From Pelagophyceae sp. CCMP2097 (Eukaryota; Sar; Pelagophyceae), in the NCBI GenBank assembly GCA_026770575.1, contig MU657166.1:1273738-1316592 (forward strand): a DNA stretch of 42,855 nucleotides. The letters run 5' to 3'. A program made the translations under genes and the position numbers. The notes under the pieces were generated by a model that was not told where the DNA came from, did no database searches, and worked only from the letters and a program-made list of their open reading frames with translations. Shown here one piece after another: positions 1-8,574 of this stretch; position 1 is the stretch's first letter; the number at the start of each line of letters is the position of its first letter.

Positions 1-267
1 GCGAGCGCTTGCCCGAGGCCATATTCAACACCGATGGCCAGTCGCTCCTGCGCAGGCCCCCTCGACCGCACGTGGGCCGCCGCGCCGCGCCTGCCTTTTC
101 TGGCAAGGACTTTCTTGACCCCTCATACCGTCTTGTAAACACACTGAATAAGTATTATGACACAATGAAAGTGCAAGCTTTTGTCATAATACGATAGGGG
201 GAGGCTAAGCTCGTAGTGGGCCCCGGTCCGCGCCGCCCGCCCAACGATCGCGATGAAGAAATGACCG

Positions 268-360
268 TTTAGCGATATTTACTTTAATCGCCGAGTCAAT
301 CAAACATTCGGCGCGGAGGGCAGGCGAAGCGCAGGGAGCAGAGAAACGGGAGAGCGCGAA
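268..360. repeat. Dispersed intergenic repeat, copy 1
   Basis: This stretch of about 90 bp begins with TTTAGCGATATTTACTTTAA and ends in a purine-rich tract (GAAACGGGAGAGCGCGAA). It recurs with a few indels and substitutions at 39888-39971. Related AGCGATA-type words follow at about 416-443. It lies 3' of the F-box-like gene. No coding potential is evident, and positions 1-628 otherwise hold no gene I can support. It could be a short non-autonomous element or a conserved untranslated or intergenic block. Confidence 0.7.
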
Positions 361-628
361 GAGAAGCGGGGGGCGGTGTCAATCATCTAGCAGTGCCGGG
401 AACAGAGAAATATTTAGCGATACCCCATTCAGCGATACTTAGCGCAAAACTTGAAGGCGTCGACGACGGAGCGCGCGACTGGACCCCCGGGAGGTGGATG
501 GGGGATCGGACTGCCAAGTTCCGTCGTTCCGCCTCCAAGTGCATTGTTTGATTGTGGCGAGTCGCCTCTTCCCGCAGACGCAGGGGTCGTCTGCGGCTCA
601 CTCTGATCATGTTCCTTTCTTATCATTA

Positions 629-1885
629 TTACTGGCTGGCGGCTACTTTGTTGCCGAAGCGGATCCTGGGCATGAGGCAGCAGAGCGCGACGATGGAGTC
701 GTCGTCGGTCAGCGACGACGTCGACGACGCGCGGTCCACGCTGCCGCCGCTGCGCTGCTCGGCGCCGCTCGGCTTGGGGTGGTCGTTGGCAGGGCGGTCG
801 GCCGTCGGCCGGCACTGCGATGGCTGCCGGTCAAAGCCTGCGAAGGGGTCGCGGCGGCGGCGCGTCGGCGCGTTTGCCACGGGATCGGCCGCGCCCTCAA
901 TATAAATGCGTGCGCCGCTGCGCGCGTCGACGACGAGGCCGATCTTGGCTGCGCCGCAGCCGAGCTGGCCCAGGATGCGCGTCGGGAACGCGAGCCCCAA
1001 CGCGTCGGCTAAAAAGGGCGCGCATGGCACGATGCCGACAAAAGTAATGGCCTCGACGGCCCGCCCGTCGCCGTCGCCGCCTCGGCTACCCGGGTCGTCG
1101 ACGCTGTACTCGAGTCGGTACGCGTCGACTTCGACGCGCGAGGTGCTGTTGTGCGCCGTGCGGAGCCGGCGCCGCGACGGCTGCGTGGTTCGCAGACTCG
1201 CGTGCGAACTGCCATGGTCCGCCCGCCGCAGTTTCACGCCGAGGCTCGCCTCGACGGCGCGGGAAAACGTGGCTGCGAGGCGCCGCGGCAGGTCTCGCCG
1301 CTCACTCGCCGTCTCGCACGCGACCCAAAAGTCCAAGTCCGCCGTCCGCTCGCGCGCCGCGTCGTCGGCTTGCACTCGGACGTTTTCGTGCTTGCCGCAG
1401 CGCTGCTGCGCCTCGAGGTCGGCGAGGGCGAAATCGCCGCCGACGAAGGCACGACCGCTCGAGTCGTCGCAAAAGAGGTATCTGAGCAGCATCTCGCGCA
1501 TGAGCGCGCGCCGCAGCGGCCGCGTCCGCGCGCCGCAGGCAAGGCGCGAGAAATCGGGCCCCGTGCGGAGGCCGCGCAAGCGCCGCGCGGCCAGCAGCGC
1601 CGTCGCTAGCCGTGCGGCAGCCGCCGAGTCGGCCAAGTCGCTCCAGGCGTCGTCCGCGGCGGCGCTCGAGGCGCGGCAAGACACCAGCGCCGCGCTCACG
1701 TCCTCGGGCCAGCCGACGACGACGAGGATGCGGCGCCAGAGGTGCCGCGGGAGCGCCTGCGGCAGCGCCGGGGCCGCGCGCGCCGCCGCGCCGCCGGCGG
1801 CCGCGGCGGGGGGGGCCAAAGGGAGCAACGCCGACTCGTGCGCCGCCGCGCCGCCGGCGGCCGCGGCGGGAGCAAAAGGGAGCAT
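629..1885 (-). CDS. F-box-like protein with possible nucleotidyltransferase-fold domain
   Basis: This gives about 418 aa from the ATG at 1885. The reading frame stays open upstream to 2128 without a better start. An Ala/Gly/Pro-rich leader is followed by an F-box-like helix block (LPRHLWRRILVVVGWPEDV, with CRASS and DAWSDL after it). F-box domains recruit substrates to SCF ubiquitin ligases. Further on, a GGDFALADLE segment is followed by TADLDFWV. This spacing of a GG motif and a D-x-D motif resembles nucleotidyltransferase-like domains, but the match is weak. The C-terminal roughly 70 residues are low complexity (Arg, Ser, Asp). The leader contains a 60-bp tandem duplication, and its downstream copy supplies the start codon. 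Function is not known; the F-box reading is moderate and the nucleotidyltransferase reading is tentative. Confidence 0.6.
   Translation of the reverse strand: MLPFAPAAAAGGAAAHESALLPLAPPAAAAGGAAARAAPALPQALPRHLWRRILVVVGWPEDVSAALVSCRASSAAADDAWSDLADSAAAARLATALLAARRLRGLRTGPDFSRLACGARTRPLRRALMREMLLRYLFCDDSSGRAFVGGDFALADLEAQQRCGKHENVRVQADDAARERTADLDFWVACETASERRDLPRRLAATFSRAVEASLGVKLRRADHGSSHASLRTTQPSRRRLRTAHNSTSRVEVDAYRLEYSVDDPGSRGGDGDGRAVEAITFVGIVPCAPFLADALGLAFPTRILGQLGCGAAKIGLVVDARSGARIYIEGAADPVANAPTRRRRDPFAGFDRQPSQCRPTADRPANDHPKPSGAEQRSGGSVDRASSTSSLTDDDSIVALCCLMPRIRFGNKVAASQ
1781..1884. repeat. 60-bp-period tandem duplication at start of F-box-like gene
   Basis: Two copies of a GC-rich unit (1781-1829 and 1841-1884) have a period of exactly 60 bp. 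On the minus strand both encode Pro/Ala/Gly runs (APAAAAGGAAA type). The copy at 1841-1884 carries the ATG at 1885. The duplication is in frame and could have produced alternative starts. Confidence 0.7.
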
Positions 1886-2148
1886 CCCCGACGCCGATGC
1901 TCCGCGCACGCCGTGCTGGACGACCGCGGCGATTCCCGCTTCTATTCGCTTTCTTTCTGAAAATAGTTTCGGCCGGGTCCGAAAGCGAAAGCCCTTTTTG
2001 CCGAGGCGAAACTGAATGCGTGCGCCACGACCACCGAGACGGCGGGTATACACACGGCCGCCCCCCAGGTTGCGCGTCGTGCACCAAAAGTCATGCGACA
2101 ACGTCCGGCGTACACGCGTTGGCTCCACCTTCCAAACGGTTTCTCCAG

Positions 2149-5100
2149 TTATCGTCGAGCGAGACGCGCCTCGTTGTCGGTGCCGGGATTTGCGGCGGCG
2201 AAGCTATCGGCCATGAGCTTAGCGACGTGCCTCCAGGCGAAGCGGTCGCGTGAGTCGCGCTTCATATGCGCGCGGTGGTCGTTTAGCTCGCCGCGTTCCG
2301 CTCGGAGGACGGCGTCGACGACGGCGGACGCGTACGTCTCCAACCAGCGGTCGTCGTCCGCCGCCTAAACAGTCGACGCTCCATCTCCGGCCGGTCTCTT
2401 AGGGCGGACGCGGCTTTTCGGACGGTGCCGTCAAGGTCGTTGGCCTTTGCCGACGGCGCGGTCCGCGGGCTGGGCGGGCCGAGGTCCCAGTGGCGCGTGA
2501 GCTCGGGGACGACGGAGTCGGCGTGTCTAGACGTGACGGGGATGGCGCCGAGGGCCATGGCCTTCATGACGGATACGCAGCCCGTCTCCGGGTACCTAGG
2601 GGACACCGTCTTTCGAGAACGACCCCGGCGTTTATCTGGCCGCCGCTCGCGACCCCCCCATCACAGGTCCGGGTGATGGGACCGACGCCGCCTCGAGCGT
2701 TGTCGGGTAGACGATGAAGCCGGCCTCTGCGTAACCGCGCGCGAGCGTCGCGTGGTCGACCATGCCTGCGGGGCGAAAATGAGGGGCATCTCCCTCGGTC
2801 TCGTCGAGGCGCGCCTTTAAAGTCGACGCCCGGGTGGCCGAGGAGTTGGTGCATCGTATCCTCCCAGCGATCGTAGCCGGGCATGTTCGCCCGGCCCCAC
2901 TTGCGAAACGAATTCGAGAAGCCGTAGTACACGACGAGCGTTACGTTGCCTACACAATTATCTTGTCGCTTGGGACGGTCTTTTGCCCGAGGGTCGCGCA
3001 GCGCTCCTCCGAACGGACCTCCGAGGGCGTCGTAGATCCCAGGCCAGAGGCGCAGCACGTCGTAGAGCCCACGGTTCGGAGCGGAGCCTGCGTGAAATTT
3101 GTACGCGACGACTCGATGGAGGCGGGGTGCGCACCGTAGGCGAGGACGCGCGGATAATTCGGCCCGTCGACGTAAAACGTCGGGTCGATGCCGTTGGGCG
3201 TTTCCTTCGCGATGGATCTCGCGTGCGGCGGGAGGGTTCGCGTGTGGAACTGCGACAGCGTCAAGATGCCTACGTCAGGCCATGGCCCCACGTTCGCAGC
3301 GACGGACGTTCCCGCACCGCCAAGTTGCTCCACGAAGTCGGGCGCCCAGGACGTGTACGGCGGTATGTCCTGGAGCCACACAAAAGTCTTGGCTTGGACG
3401 GCCAGGCCGAGGTGGGCTGATATGTGATAGCGCCACGCCACAAAGACGTCTAACGGCTTTGAAACGTCAAACGCCGAAAGCGGCAGCCATTCGAGCCCCG
3501 AAATGAGTCTGTCCGCGCCGACGTCGAAATCGGGCGGGTCTGCATAAACGCGGACGGCGTGCCCCAGTTTCGCCACCTCGCGCGAGACGAAGACGACAGC
3601 TTCTTCAGAGCCGCCGAGGCCGCCGGCCTCGAGGGACGACGGGCCCCAGCGCGGCCACCACGTCTGGCCGTACTCGTCGCAGTAAACGGCCACCGTCGTG
3701 CGCAAATCGGCCTCTTCCACCGTCGTGCGCAAATCGGCCTCTTCCACAGGCCCGTTTTGGAAGGCCTGCGCGTTCTTGAGGAGCACGCCCTCGCGCCACT
3801 CCAAATGCGCGCCGGCCGCGTCGCCGACGGCGTCGAGCGCGGCGCCGAGGCGGAGGCGCAGGCGGTGGTCACCCGCGTCGAGCGTCGCGGCGGCGAAGAG
3901 CGCCTGCGCCGCCTCGACCCCGCGCACGTCGCCTGCGTCGACGCCCGCCGTGAGCTGCCGCGACACCGAAGCCAGCAGTGCCGCGTCGCCGGAGCCTTCG
4001 CCTTTTACGCCGTCGTCGCCGGGCCGGCCGCTGCGCCGCAGCGCGGCGACGTACGCCGCAGCCGCCGCGGGTCCATCACCGGCTTCACCGAGGACGTGGC
4101 CAAAGTTGGACCAAAAGTGAGACGCGTGCGGCGCCAGCGCCGCCGCCACGCGCAGCTCCTGCGCGGCAGGCGTGCATGCAGCGCAGTGGGACATGATCGG
4201 CATCTGTCTCGACGGATGGCAAAAGGGGTACACCTTCCGTGTGCCGCACTCACGTCGGCGGCTTCCGTGTACCGCTTCGCAAAGTAGAGCGCGAGGCCTA
4301 CACCGTGCGGTCCCCGAACTTGGACGGCGCCGATGCTAAGAAAAACCCTTGGCCAACCGCACCTCGCAACGATCGCGCGTCTGCGTCCCTCGGATGCGCG
4401 AGCGCGAAGCGGAGCGTCGCGCCGAGTCTGCGGCGGTCGTCGTCGTAGAGCGGGGCCTCTAACGCGGCGGCGTGGTCGTCTGCGTCGGCGTCGTCGCGGC
4501 AGTCCGGTCCCGGAAGATAAACCTCTGATCCCACGATCGCAGTCACCTCGCGCAGCGTGCAGTCCTGCAGGCCGCTGCGGGTTTCCCGGCCCGAAGCGTC
4601 CTTGGTCGTGACGACCATTTGCATCTTTTTTAAAACGGCGCTTTTGATTTCCACGGCCGCGTGCGCCGCCGCCTCGATTGCGTCGACGGAATGGAGCGAA
4701 TCGAAGAGGCCTTTGCTTCGCAGCGTGCCCGCGAGGACGCTTCGACGCAGGCCGCGGCGCAGCGCCTGAGACGACCCGAGGCGTGCAGCGACGTCCTCGT
4801 ACTCGCGGAGGCTCGATACGGCCAGTTCCTCGAGGCCCACCGCTCTCAGGAGCGAGGCGCCGACGCGCGAGGCGAAGCGGCCGAAGATTTCGTCTCCGCC
4901 GAAGCCGCGGATTGCGAGGAGGGGCACGCCTGCCCATAAAGCGTCGGCTCCTGTGGTGTGCGCGCCGTATATCGCGTGGTCCAAAAACACCTCGCAGCGC
5001 TGCAAGCGCTCGAGGTGCTTTTGTTTGGAGGCGCGCGGCGCCCAGGCCACGCGCCACGGCGCGACGCCCGCCGCCACCGCTTCTGCGGCCAGCGCGGGCA

Positions 5101-7530
5101 TGACCACTTTCGCCAGCTCCTCGCGCGGCCGCAACAAAGTCAGCCTCGCGCGCGGCAGCCTGCGCAGCACGTTCATCCACAGCGCAAACGACTGCGGCTC
5201 GAACTTGTCCAGCTGGTTAAAGTTGCAGAGCCGGATCTCGCCGCCGATGGAAGCGGAATCGGTGTCCCCGGTGGCCGCGGCGTCCGTTTCACCGTCGGCG
5301 CCCTTGTCGACGGCGGCCGAGCCGTCCAACGCCGCGGCGGGCCAGAGGAGGCCGTAGTCGTTGGCCTGGTAGCACCCGGGCAGGAGGACGAGAGGCTCGG
5401 CGAAGTGGTTGAGCGCCTCGACTGGGGCCACCGTAGCGTCGGCTATGGTCCCGTCGTAGTGCGCGCCGCCGGCCGTGCCCGGGTAGCCCAGGTAGTTGAG
5501 GAGAACCGCTTCGGGGGGCACGGCGGCGGCGAGCTCGAGGCGCGCGCCGCGCGTGTGCGCCATCAAGTCAAAAACGACGTCGAGGCCCTGCGCCTCCTAA
5601 GCACCAGACGTCGACTCGCCATTTTTCCCTGCCGAAAATACGCACCACGAGGGCGGCGGCGGTGGTCACGGAAGTGTCCTTGAGCTCGACGAAGGCGCCT
5701 GCGTTGCACGCGTCGGCACGACGCCAGGCGGGCTCCGTCCGTTCCCACCCGGCGCTGCGAGGATGCTCACTCGTCATCGTCTCTGCGCGCTTGCGGATCG
5801 TGGAGTTGTCGTCTTCGCCGTAGGAGAGCGCGACTACTTGGACGTATCGCGGGCTCGATAAAAGGCGCCGCGTGAGGTAGCCCATGGGATGTTCCCGCAA
5901 GTCAAAGGACAAGTAGCCAACGCGCAGCGCGCCGGGCCGCCTTTGTGCCCCGGCGGCGCGCTTGCGGCCGGCGAACTTTGAAATGAGGTGGAAGCGCGCC
6001 AGCTCGGTGACGAGGGCGCTTGGGGCGGCGCCGAGGAGGGTCGCGTCGTATGGCATGAGCCCCAGGCCCGCGCCGCGCCGGCTCGGCACGGCACCCGCAG
6101 CGAGCTGCGCGCGGAATTTGCGCAACGCTCTCCGCGTCGCGCGCACCTAAGGCGACTATGGTGATCTCTGCACCCACGCGCGTCTGACGGTCCTTCCTCA
6201 CGAGTTCGAGTTGGAGGGTCTCGTGGCCCTCCCAGGAGCAGAGCGTGCGCCGCGCCGTGATGAGGTTCGACAGCGAAGTCGGCGTCTCGTCCGAGTCGCC
6301 GCGGCCGAGCTCCAGAGCCCGTCTGAAAAAGTCCTACGCCGCGCAATCTGCCGGCACGCTTCTCAAGCGCGCAGTCCTCGTCCGATGGCGCCCCGCGTTT
6401 CGCACCGCGGCGCGCGCGTGCTCGCCCGCGTCTCTGAACGTCTGGCCGAGGTTGTTCAGCGCGTCGACGCGGACCGACATTGACAGCGAAGCGTCGTCCA
6501 CGAGGCTCTGCTGCAGCCGCGCCGCGGCGGTAGAGTCGCCGTCGGCGAAGAATAGGTTCGCCAGGTTGAGCCTGCAGGGGTGCGGGGGTGCCGTCGGGGT
6601 CGATGAGAGAGCCTCTTTGGTCGATACTTAGGCCAGGAGAAGGTCCCTCGGGACTGGACATCCTGTGATTTTTACTACATTACATTACTTCGAGGCGAGA
6701 TCTACCCACCTTGCGTTCTCGTGCTTCGGGTCCAAGGCCAGCGCGGCCTAAAAACGTAGTCGGAAAGAGGTCTTTTCAAGCGACGCGGCGACGCGCCTCG
6801 TACTCGCGCCGGGCGTCTGCTCGGCGTCCGAGGTCCTGGAGCAGCGAACCAAAATTAAACCGAGCGTCGACAAAGTTACCGTCCGCCGCCACCGCAGCCT
6901 CCAACGCGTCGAACGCAGCGCTCAGCGCGCCGACCTGCAGAGGGGACGTCCCGCAATGCGCACGTCGGCCCCAAGGCTTTGGACAGCCACGTCGGCCTCT
7001 CTCCGTATGCACGACGCCCCTTCTTCTCGACGCCGCCCGGCGACGTCGCCGCGCGCCGTGCGGTGGATGTTGTGGCCGAGGTTCGACAAAGCTTGACTCA
7101 GGAGCTTTGGATGGTCGGCGCATCGGACGGCGGCCTCGTAATGAGACATGGCCTCGGCCTGCAGGTCCGGCGCGCCGTTTGCGGCCGCGTCGCCGAGCAG
7201 GTTGCCGAGGTTGATGTGCGCCTAGCCTCTTGCTGCCGGCCGAGTCCCTCGGGGGTTGGGCGCACCTCGGGCAGGTCCGGCTTGACTACCAGAGCTCCAC
7301 GGAAGTGGCGCACCGCCGCCTCGACGTCGCCGGCCTTGGACGCCTAGACTACGTGGTCCGATGCTGTGGACCACAATAGAGCGCACCGCCACGCCGTCGT
7401 TGTAGAGGTAGTACGCTGGCACCTCCAAAGCCGTCGCGCCGCGCTCGACGCCAGAGTCCGTCGTGACGATGGATACGATCTGACCAAACGCAAAAGCCGC
7501 CCAGGCGGCCAAGAGGCACAATCGCAGCAT
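2149..7530 (-). CDS. Signal peptide-TPR-GT41 (OGT/SPINDLY)-TPR-GT4 glycosyltransferase, multi-exon
   Basis: The ATG at 7530 starts a signal-peptide-like leader (MLRLCLLAAWAAFAFG). TPRs follow in exons ending at about 6157 (e.g. AHINLGNLLGD, ARFNFGSLLQDLG). The GT41 domain spans exons 6104-5646 and 5587-4371. It has GYLSFDLREHP (the family's catalytic-His motif), YLGYPGT, LPGCYQANDYG, LCNFNQLDKFEP (UDP-sugar-binding Lys) and HTTGADALWAGVPLL. Another TPR run (4335-4254, 4158 on) leads into a GT4-like GT-B domain with GGLGGSEEAV, TPNGIDP and PETGCVSVMKAMALGAIP. Placed introns: 7344-7374, 7222-7265, 6935-6963, 6748-6796 (GC), 6572-6709, 6334-6405, 6105-6156, 5588-5645, 4336-4370, 4159-4253, 3088-3134, 2766-2814 (GC), 2596-2698 (GC), plus one near 2350. 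The protein would be about 1,500 aa. GT41 enzymes glycosylate Ser/Thr and are normally nucleocytoplasmic; the leader suggests a secretory location here. The junction at 4336-4370 decides between a fusion and two adjacent genes. Confidence 0.75.
2596..2698 (-). other. GC-AG intron (GT4 nucleotide-sugar motif)
   Basis: Removing 103 nt with donor GCTCGA and acceptor CCTAG joins YPTT to YPETGCVSVMK in frame. The continuous motif YPT-x-x-PETGC is typical of GT4 enzymes. Confidence 0.7.
2766..2814 (-). other. GC-AG intron (GT4 domain)
   Basis: Removing 49 nt with donor GCGCGC and acceptor CCGCAG joins VDFKG to MVDHATLARGYAEAG in frame. This restores a normal GT4 C-terminal segment. No GT donor gives the same join. 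Confidence 0.7.
3692..3745. repeat. 27-bp in-frame tandem duplication in GT4 part
   Basis: Two perfect 27-bp copies in tandem encode EEADLRTTV twice on the minus strand, just before the GT4 N-terminal Rossmann segment. The sequence is identical between copies, so the duplication is recent. Confidence 0.85.
6748..6796 (-). other. GC-AG intron (TPR region)
   Basis: A 49-nt intron with donor GCGCGT and acceptor TTTTTAG joins REYE to AALALDPKHENAR. This gives an uninterrupted TPR helix pair; the GT alternatives nearby break the frame. Confidence 0.7.
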
Positions 7531-8289
7531 GGCCGGCGTAGAGCCCACGGCGCCCTCGCGGCCCGCAGAAATGATCGCTAAAGGTTTAGCGACGGAATTC
7601 GAAAACCCGGAGCGCGACGTTCCATGGCCAGAGTCCAGACGCCGCGGCCGCCGCCGACGACGCGCGCGACCATGGGCCCGCGGCAGTGATGCGCGCGTCT
7701 CACGGGTTGCCCCGCGGCGCGACGCCGACGCCGACGCGCCGCGCGGTCAAGACGCTCTTCGGGCTGGATGACGACGGTCCGACCGGCGCCATCGCGACGG
7801 CCGACGTGCGCCTCGGGACAGCGTCACGCAGCCGCGACGGCACCGCGAGGTCCTTCCACCGCCGCGTCCCATACAAAAGCGCCTTTGAAACCGGCGGGAC
7901 GGAGCCGCAGTCGTGCGGCGGCGACCTCCCACGCCTCATCCGCCCGCGGTGTAGCGCGCGGTCGCGCTTCGATTCCGACGGCTCGCGCGCCCCGCGGTCG
8001 CAGTCGGCGCGCGGCCGGAGCCCGCGCGCCGGCGGTACGCCTTGGCGACCATCGTCTGCGCACTCTACGGCGCACCTCGCGCTCGATCTCCTCTCCGGCT
8101 CCAAAGGCGCCGCCACGCACCGGCAGGACCTGCACCTCAGCTTCTCCGTCGAGGCGCTGCAAAAGGACCACGCCGCGCGAGGCCGCGTCGGCGAGGATGA
8201 CCGTCGAGGGCCGAGTGGCGACAGAGGAAGCGAGATGCACGCCGGATCGTGGCAGGCATGCGTGGCTCCGGAGTGATCACCGTCTCTAG
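7531..8289. other. Region between divergent genes; possible 5' exons of the Sfi1-like gene
   Basis: This lies between the glycosyltransferase start (minus) and the first confident Sfi1-like exon (plus). A plus-strand frame from the ATG at 7686 reads to 8276 and has protein-like stretches (KTLFGLDDDGPTGAIATAD, DLHLSFSVEALQK). A minus-strand frame at 7824-8240 is equally open and protein-like, so strand cannot be settled by eye. The TAG at 8287-8289 is a good 3' splice site for the plus-strand exon that follows. The shared 5' region of the two genes must lie in the first part of this stretch. Confidence 0.3.
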
Positions 8290-8472
8290 GTGCTCGTGGA
8301 CGAGGTCATCGAGGAGTTGACGTGCGGCCCTTGGGGCCAGGGCCTTTGCGTTTCAACGTCGGTCGCGGGCGACCCGAAACGGTTCCAGCGCGTCTACGAG
8401 GCCCTCGACCGCGAGCTCGACCGCGCGCTCCACGTATTCGCCCGCGCCGAATACGGCCGGCGACCGAAATGA
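8290..8472 (+). CDS. Candidate upstream exon of Sfi1-like gene
   Basis: The frame opens immediately after CTCTAG and reads VLVDEVIEELTCGPWG, then a helical stretch (YEALDRELDRALHVFARAEYG) before a stop at 8470. A short tandem GAAATGACC repeat (about 8480-8504) and a good 3' splice site (CCGTTTTAG, ending at 8574) follow. The exon most likely splices into the large exon at 8575 with donor GTATTC or GCCGAA near 8450. It could instead end a small separate gene. Confidence 0.4.
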   Translation: MLVDEVIEELTCGPWGQGLCVSTSVAGDPKRFQRVYEALDRELDRALHVFARAEYGRRPK

Positions 8473-8574
8473 TCATTCCGGAAATGACCGAAATGACCGA
8501 GATGAGTCTTTCGAGGCCGTCTGGGAAGACGCTGCGCACCGCGCGCGTGATTGCGCAGCAACCGTCCGTTTTAG

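Noticed and set aside
9..197. 62-codon frame at the window start
   Set aside because: No motif, biased composition, and close to a dispersed intergenic repeat; no supporting splice sites.
494..2253. Plus-strand frames of 100-370 codons opposite the F-box-like gene
   Set aside because: Arg/Ala/Pro-rich shadows of a GC-rich minus-strand gene; no recognisable domain.
7824..8240. Minus-strand frame between the glycosyltransferase and Sfi1-like genes
   Set aside because: It is protein-like in places (VVLLQRLDGEAEVQVLPVRG) but equally open on the plus strand, with no family match; left undecided and not called.
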